Source of the DNA: Kribbella sp. CA-293567
Lineage (GTDB): Bacteria; Actinomycetota; Actinomycetes; Propionibacteriales; Kribbellaceae
DNA length: 64,000 nt
Direction of reading: 5' to 3'
NCBI RefSeq assembly: GCF_027627575.1
Contig: NZ_CP114065.1
Location: forward strand, 1,364,001-1,428,000
The notes beneath the pieces are model-generated. The model was not told the origin of the DNA and searched no databases. It worked only from the letters and a program-made list of their open reading frames with translations. This document shows positions 63,343-64,000 of the stretch, piece after piece (positions within the stretch are counted from its first letter, which is position 1; each line of letters opens with the position of its first letter). The translations under genes and the position numbers were made by a program.

Positions 63343-64000
63343 TCAGCCGTGCCAGGAGTTCCAGAGGGCGGCGTACGAGCCTTGCCTGGCGACCAGTTCG
63401 TCGTGGCTGCCCAGCTCGGTGATCCGGCCGTCCTCGACCACCGCGACTCGGTCAGCGTCGTGAGCGGTGTAGAGGCGGTGGGCGATCGCGATCACCGTGC
63501 GGCCTTCCAGTACTGCGGCCAGCGACCTCTCCAGGTGACGCGCCGCTCGCGGGTCGATCAGCGAGGTCGCTTCGTCGAGCACCAGCGTGTGGGGATCGGC
63601 CAGCACCAGCCGCGCCAGGGCCAGCTGTTGCGCTTGAGCCGGCGTCAACGCGACCTGACCTGAGCCGACCTTCGTGTCGAGACCGTCGGTCAGCGCCTCG
63701 GCCCACTCCCGGGCGTCGACGGCCGCCAACGCGTCGAGCAGTTCCGCGTCGGTCGCGTCCTGGCGGGCCATCGCGAGGTTGTCCCGCAAGGTCCCGACGA
63801 AGATGTGGTGTTCCTGGGTGACCAGCGCGACCTGGCGGCGAAGCTCGTCCAGGGGTAGCTCGGTCATCCCGACCCCGCCGACGGTCACCGAGCCGGTGCG
63901 GGGCGGATGGATGCCCGCGACCAGCCGCCCGAGCGTCGACTTGCCCGCGCCCGACGGGCCGACCATCGCGATCCGCTCGCCCGGCTGGACGGTCAGCTCG
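63343..64000 (-). CDS. ABC exporter ATP-binding domain (partial, leaves window)
   Basis: The 3' part of a gene, 218 codons shown; the start lies beyond 64000 and the full protein is probably a fused permease-ATPase. Walker A is GPSGAGKS, Q-loop TQEHHIF, Walker B TLVLDEATS and the H-loop is AIAHRL. The signature reads LTPAQAQQLALAR instead of LSGGQ, a substituted form. It is convergent with the CapA-like gene, 10 bp apart. Confidence 0.88.
   Translation of the reverse strand, partial: ELTVQPGERIAMVGPSGAGKSTLGRLVAGIHPPRTGSVTVGGVGMTELPLDELRRQVALVTQEHHIFVGTLRDNLAMARQDATDAELLDALAAVDAREWAEALTDGLDTKVGSGQVALTPAQAQQLALARLVLADPHTLVLDEATSLIDPRAARHLERSLAAVLEGRTVIAIAHRLYTAHDADRVAVVEDGRITELGSHDELVARQGSYAALWNSWHG

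Overview
The window is high-GC actinobacterial chromosome. Gene families and order point to Propionibacteriales, and a Kribbella-like organism is my best guess (inference; no rRNA is present to confirm it). Gene density is high, with many 4-nt start/stop overlaps. Several genes lack a Shine-Dalgarno sequence and carry a TANNNT hexamer 6-7 nt before the start codon, which suggests leaderless transcripts. No rRNA, tRNA, CRISPR array or insertion sequence was seen.

Layout. 1-3.1 kb: a tandem-repeat tract, an alpha/beta hydrolase, a SAM methyltransferase and a membrane-anchored peptidoglycan-binding protein. 3.2-17.9 kb: a conserved actinobacterial core block. It runs groES-groEL1 under tandem CIRCE operators, a SigD/ShbA-type sigma factor with its membrane anti-sigma factor, guaB, a secreted phospholipase A2, guaB3, a hydrolase, an L7/L12-like protein, a TPR protein, a succinic semialdehyde dehydrogenase and an iron-sulfur GMC oxidoreductase. 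Order resembles the mycobacterial groEL1-sigD-rsdA-guaB2-guaB3-choD region, but no whiB gene is present. 18.3-26.3 kb: biotin synthesis (bioB with the small auxiliary protein BsaP, then bioA-bioF-bioD). Between them lie a MiaA-like enzyme with a long Gly/Lys tail, twin tiny basic proteins and an acidic-repeat protein coupled to a degenerate zeta-toxin-like kinase.

26.3-51.2 kb: an extracellular/cytoplasmic contractile injection system (eCIS) locus. The plus-strand operon encodes sheath, tube proteins, assembly factors, a large DUF4157 (HELTH) protein with a pentapeptide tract, a gp27/gp5-type hub-spike, gp25, baseplate J, a zinc-ribbon/transmembrane protein shaped like Streptomyces CisA, and a tail-protein-I homologue. 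The opposite strand encodes a DUF4255 cap protein, PAAR tip, a LAL-type LuxR regulator, a TPR protein and a probable TNT-type NAD glycohydrolase toxin with an immunity protein. A surface lipoprotein, an Ig-like membrane protein and a second LuxR-type regulator close the locus. No AAA+ ATPase, helical tape measure or tail fibre was found in the window.

51.4-64 kb: housekeeping resumes with a P450, guaA, an amphi-Trp protein, an SGNH hydrolase, an EEP-family phosphatase/nuclease, a TPR protein, a TetR/NmrA divergent pair with a perfect operator, a LexA-boxed radical SAM protein, a truncated HIT gene, methionine aminopeptidase, a CapA-like lipoprotein and the 3' end of an ABC exporter gene that leaves the window. 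guaA now sits about 34.6 kb from the GMC oxidoreductase; the biotin and eCIS loci lie between them.
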